Shown in pieces: positions 6,686 through 7,994 of a stretch of DNA of 7,994 nucleotides. Made by a program: the position numbers and the translations under genes. Each line of letters opens with the position of its first letter. Positions within the stretch are counted from its first letter, which is position 1. This DNA is from Clostridiales bacterium (lineage in GTDB: Bacteria; Bacillota; Clostridia; Christensenellales; CAG-138). A model generated the notes under the pieces. It had not been told where the DNA came from and did no database searches. It worked only from the letters and a program-made list of their open reading frames with translations. The stretch lies in the NCBI GenBank assembly GCA_031270585.1, contig JAISXK010000015.1:1-7994 (forward strand), read 5' to 3'.

Positions 6686-6731
6686 CACATTTCTCCTTCG
6701 GTTGCATGCTTGTATTCATGGATACAATTTG

Positions 6732-6760
6732 ATTATAACGGATACGCGCGCATCTGTCAA
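6732..6760 (-). promoter_or_regulatory. Perfect SigA-type promoter of the DRE-TIM gene
   Basis: On the minus strand TTGACA (6760-6755) and TATAAT (6737-6732) are separated by exactly 17 nt, matching the housekeeping consensus at all 12 positions. Transcription would start near 6725, giving a leader of about 40 nt before the ATG at 6685. Strong expression is expected; no operator-like palindrome overlaps the boxes. Confidence 0.88.
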
Positions 6761-6825
6761 CTTCGTGCGGCGGCCCTTCGCCCGTTCGCGCGAGCCAGCG
6801 CGTATGGCGTATCCATCTGTAAGCA

Positions 6826-6834
6826 TGGTATGAT
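6826..6834 (+). promoter_or_regulatory. Possible extended -10 promoter (distal) for the plus-strand gene
   Basis: TGG directly followed by TATGAT forms an extended -10 element without a recognisable -35 box. A start near 6841 would give a leader of about 196 nt that passes through the hairpin at 6952-6970. Confidence 0.3.
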
Positions 6835-6911
6835 ACTTACGCAAAAACATTCCGGAAATATTCACGGAAAATTAAAATATTTACATGGATGGCCGCACGG
6901 GCGCCGGTGTA

Positions 6912-6920
6912 TGATATGAT
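6912..6920 (+). promoter_or_regulatory. Possible extended -10 promoter (proximal) for the plus-strand gene
   Basis: TGA followed by TATGAT forms another extended -10 element without a good -35 box. TTTACA at 6880-6885 is too far upstream (29 nt) to serve it. A start near 6927 would put the terminator-like hairpin about 25 nt into the transcript. Confidence 0.3.
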
Positions 6921-6951
6921 GTACAGGCAGGCAGGGAGCGCCAAAGCGGCG

Positions 6952-6975
6952 GCGCGCGAAAGGCGCGCGCTTTTT
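6952..6975 (+). terminator. Intrinsic terminator-like hairpin inside the leader of the plus-strand gene (attenuator or small-RNA end)
   Basis: GCGCGCG (6952-6958) pairs with CGCGCGC (6964-6970) around the loop AAAGG, and TTTTT (6971-6975) follows directly. This is a textbook intrinsic terminator on the plus strand, yet no plus-strand gene lies upstream in the window, and the next gene starts 61 nt later. A competing stem is available: GGCGC (6962-6966) can pair with GCGCC (6977-6981) and would break the terminator. An attenuated leader or a short RNA of about 50-135 nt would both fit. Confidence 0.6.
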
Positions 6976-7036
6976 AGCGCCGTACTTCCATATGCGCACA
7001 ATAAGCACAACAGCAGAAAACAATAGGAGAAAACTT

Positions 7037-7994
7037 ATGAAACGTTTGACAGCCCTTTTATTAAGCCTCACCCTTGCGCTTGGCGCGCCGTCGCTTACGC
7101 TTGCGGCATCCGGAAAAAAATCCGAAAAGGAACCTTTGCCGCCGGCGATTATCCCCGCCTATACCCTGACGGCGGGCACCATACAATCCATTGACACGGG
7201 CAACAGAACCGTTACCATCGTCAAAGCGGATGGCGGCGAAACGCTTTTGCTCAATATGGGCAGAAACCCCGTCATACTGGATAGCGCCACGCAAGGCGTT
7301 TTAAACTTGCGCGGCCTGAAAGAGGGCGCGTTTGTGCACGTCTGGCACAGGCCCATCCTGACGGCAAGCCTGCCCGCGCAAACCCCCGTGCTGGCGTTGC
7401 TGACAAACGCGCAAAGCGGCGGCGCCTCCGCCGTCTATTTCGAGGTGGAAGCCGTATTCAGATCCGGCAACACATACTCGCTTTTAAACCAGCCGCAGGA
7501 TTTGATGCTCAGTATGGATAGATCCATCAAAATGAAAAAATACGGCGGCGGCACGGAGAGGATCAGCGCCATGAAGCCCGGCGCGGCCTTTGTGGCGTGG
7601 TATGATTCTTCTGTGGAAGGCTCGCCCGCCACCGCCGCCACGCATACGGTCGTCACCCTTCCCTACGCCTATGACGGATATTTTTTGGTGGACAGAAGCT
7701 ATATCAACATCAACGGCTATATGCTTAACGGCAGAACGATCAAACATGAAACGGGGGAACTGCTTGCGCCCGTTTTAGAGGCCGCCAAACGCATGGGCCT
7801 GCGCGCGGTTTACAGCAGGTCTGCGCAAACGCTGGTAGTGCGCCGCGGCAACAACACGCTCGCCACATTTATGGCGGATGGCGTCGTCCATTTGGCCGAC
7901 GGCCAGGAACTATATACCACCGCGCCGCAGCATATGGACGGCGAGGTGTATGTAAGCCTCCATACGTTCCTGTCGCTTTTTAATTATAAGGTGG
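7037..7994 (+). CDS. Secreted protein with duplicated beta-rich module and copper-amine-oxidase-N-like (stalk) domain, partial at C-terminus
   Basis: The frame is open from ATG 7037 to the right edge (319 residues seen). AGGAGA (7025-7030) lies 6 nt upstream. Residues 1-24 form a signal peptide (MKR, hydrophobic 4-22, cleavage near A23/A24), followed by a charged, Pro-containing linker. Residues about 44-123 and 129-209 look like two copies of one beta-rich module: each has an (L)NM/SM strand start, a GLKEG or AMKPG turn, a Trp six residues after that Gly (W103, W188), and a Pro-Ala segment before the last strand. From about 220, YININGYML, then an APVLEAAKRMGLRAVYS helix and TLVVRRG strand, match the pattern of the copper amine oxidase N-terminal-like domain (pfam07833). 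That domain is common in clostridial and Paenibacillus cell-surface proteins and is not itself an oxidase. The protein is probably exported and linked to the cell envelope. Substrate and function are unknown, and an unseen C-terminus may hold another domain. It is divergent from the DRE-TIM gene. Confidence 0.88.
   Translation, partial: MKRLTALLLSLTLALGAPSLTLAASGKKSEKEPLPPAIIPAYTLTAGTIQSIDTGNRTVTIVKADGGETLLLNMGRNPVILDSATQGVLNLRGLKEGAFVHVWHRPILTASLPAQTPVLALLTNAQSGGASAVYFEVEAVFRSGNTYSLLNQPQDLMLSMDRSIKMKKYGGGTERISAMKPGAAFVAWYDSSVEGSPATAATHTVVTLPYAYDGYFLVDRSYININGYMLNGRTIKHETGELLAPVLEAAKRMGLRAVYSRSAQTLVVRRGNNTLATFMADGVVHLADGQELYTTAPQHMDGEVYVSLHTFLSLFNYKV

Overview
The window looks like chromosomal DNA of an anaerobic Gram-positive bacterium, probably of the Clostridia. 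The evidence is a sortase, a surface protein built of CnaB-type isopeptide domains, AAGGAG-type ribosome binding sites, a perfect SigA-type promoter, and a clostridial-looking citrate/homocitrate/isopropylmalate synthase relative. The coding DNA is fairly GC-rich, so long spurious open frames lie antisense to the real genes. No tRNA, rRNA, CRISPR array, insertion sequence or phage gene was seen.

Left part (1-4715, all minus strand). Three genes read leftward in the order: (i) a 388-residue protein with a sigma-70 region-2-like N-terminus, a long Pro/Gln-rich linker and one C-terminal membrane span; (ii) a 240-residue membrane-anchored sortase starting 14 nt after it; (iii) after a 192-nt gap holding a hairpin, a large secreted adhesin or pilin-like protein (873 residues seen, C-terminus beyond the left edge). 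The adhesin has a signal peptide, a low-complexity spacer, two D2-like domains and at least three CnaB/SpaA-like domains with recognisable Lys, Asp/Glu and Asn isopeptide residues. The likely logic is that the sortase anchors or polymerises the adhesin, while the sigma-like membrane protein has a regulatory or assembly role. That last role is inference. A long-range inverted repeat just upstream of the first gene suggests a structured mRNA leader.

Middle (4716-6760). About 590 nt without a convincing gene carry the candidate leader and promoter of the left operon and, at 5221-5273, a composite hairpin that probably terminates the next gene. That gene (5309-6685, minus) encodes a DRE-TIM acyl-transferase, possibly a Re-citrate synthase. 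It is transcribed alone from a perfect TTGACA-17-TATAAT promoter.

Right part (6761-7994). A divergent intergenic region holds two extended -10 candidates and a GC-only hairpin followed by five T, which looks like an attenuator or the end of a small RNA. It leads into a plus-strand secreted protein (319 residues seen, open at the right edge) with a signal peptide, two tandem copies of a beta-rich module, and a copper-amine-oxidase-N-like (stalk) domain.
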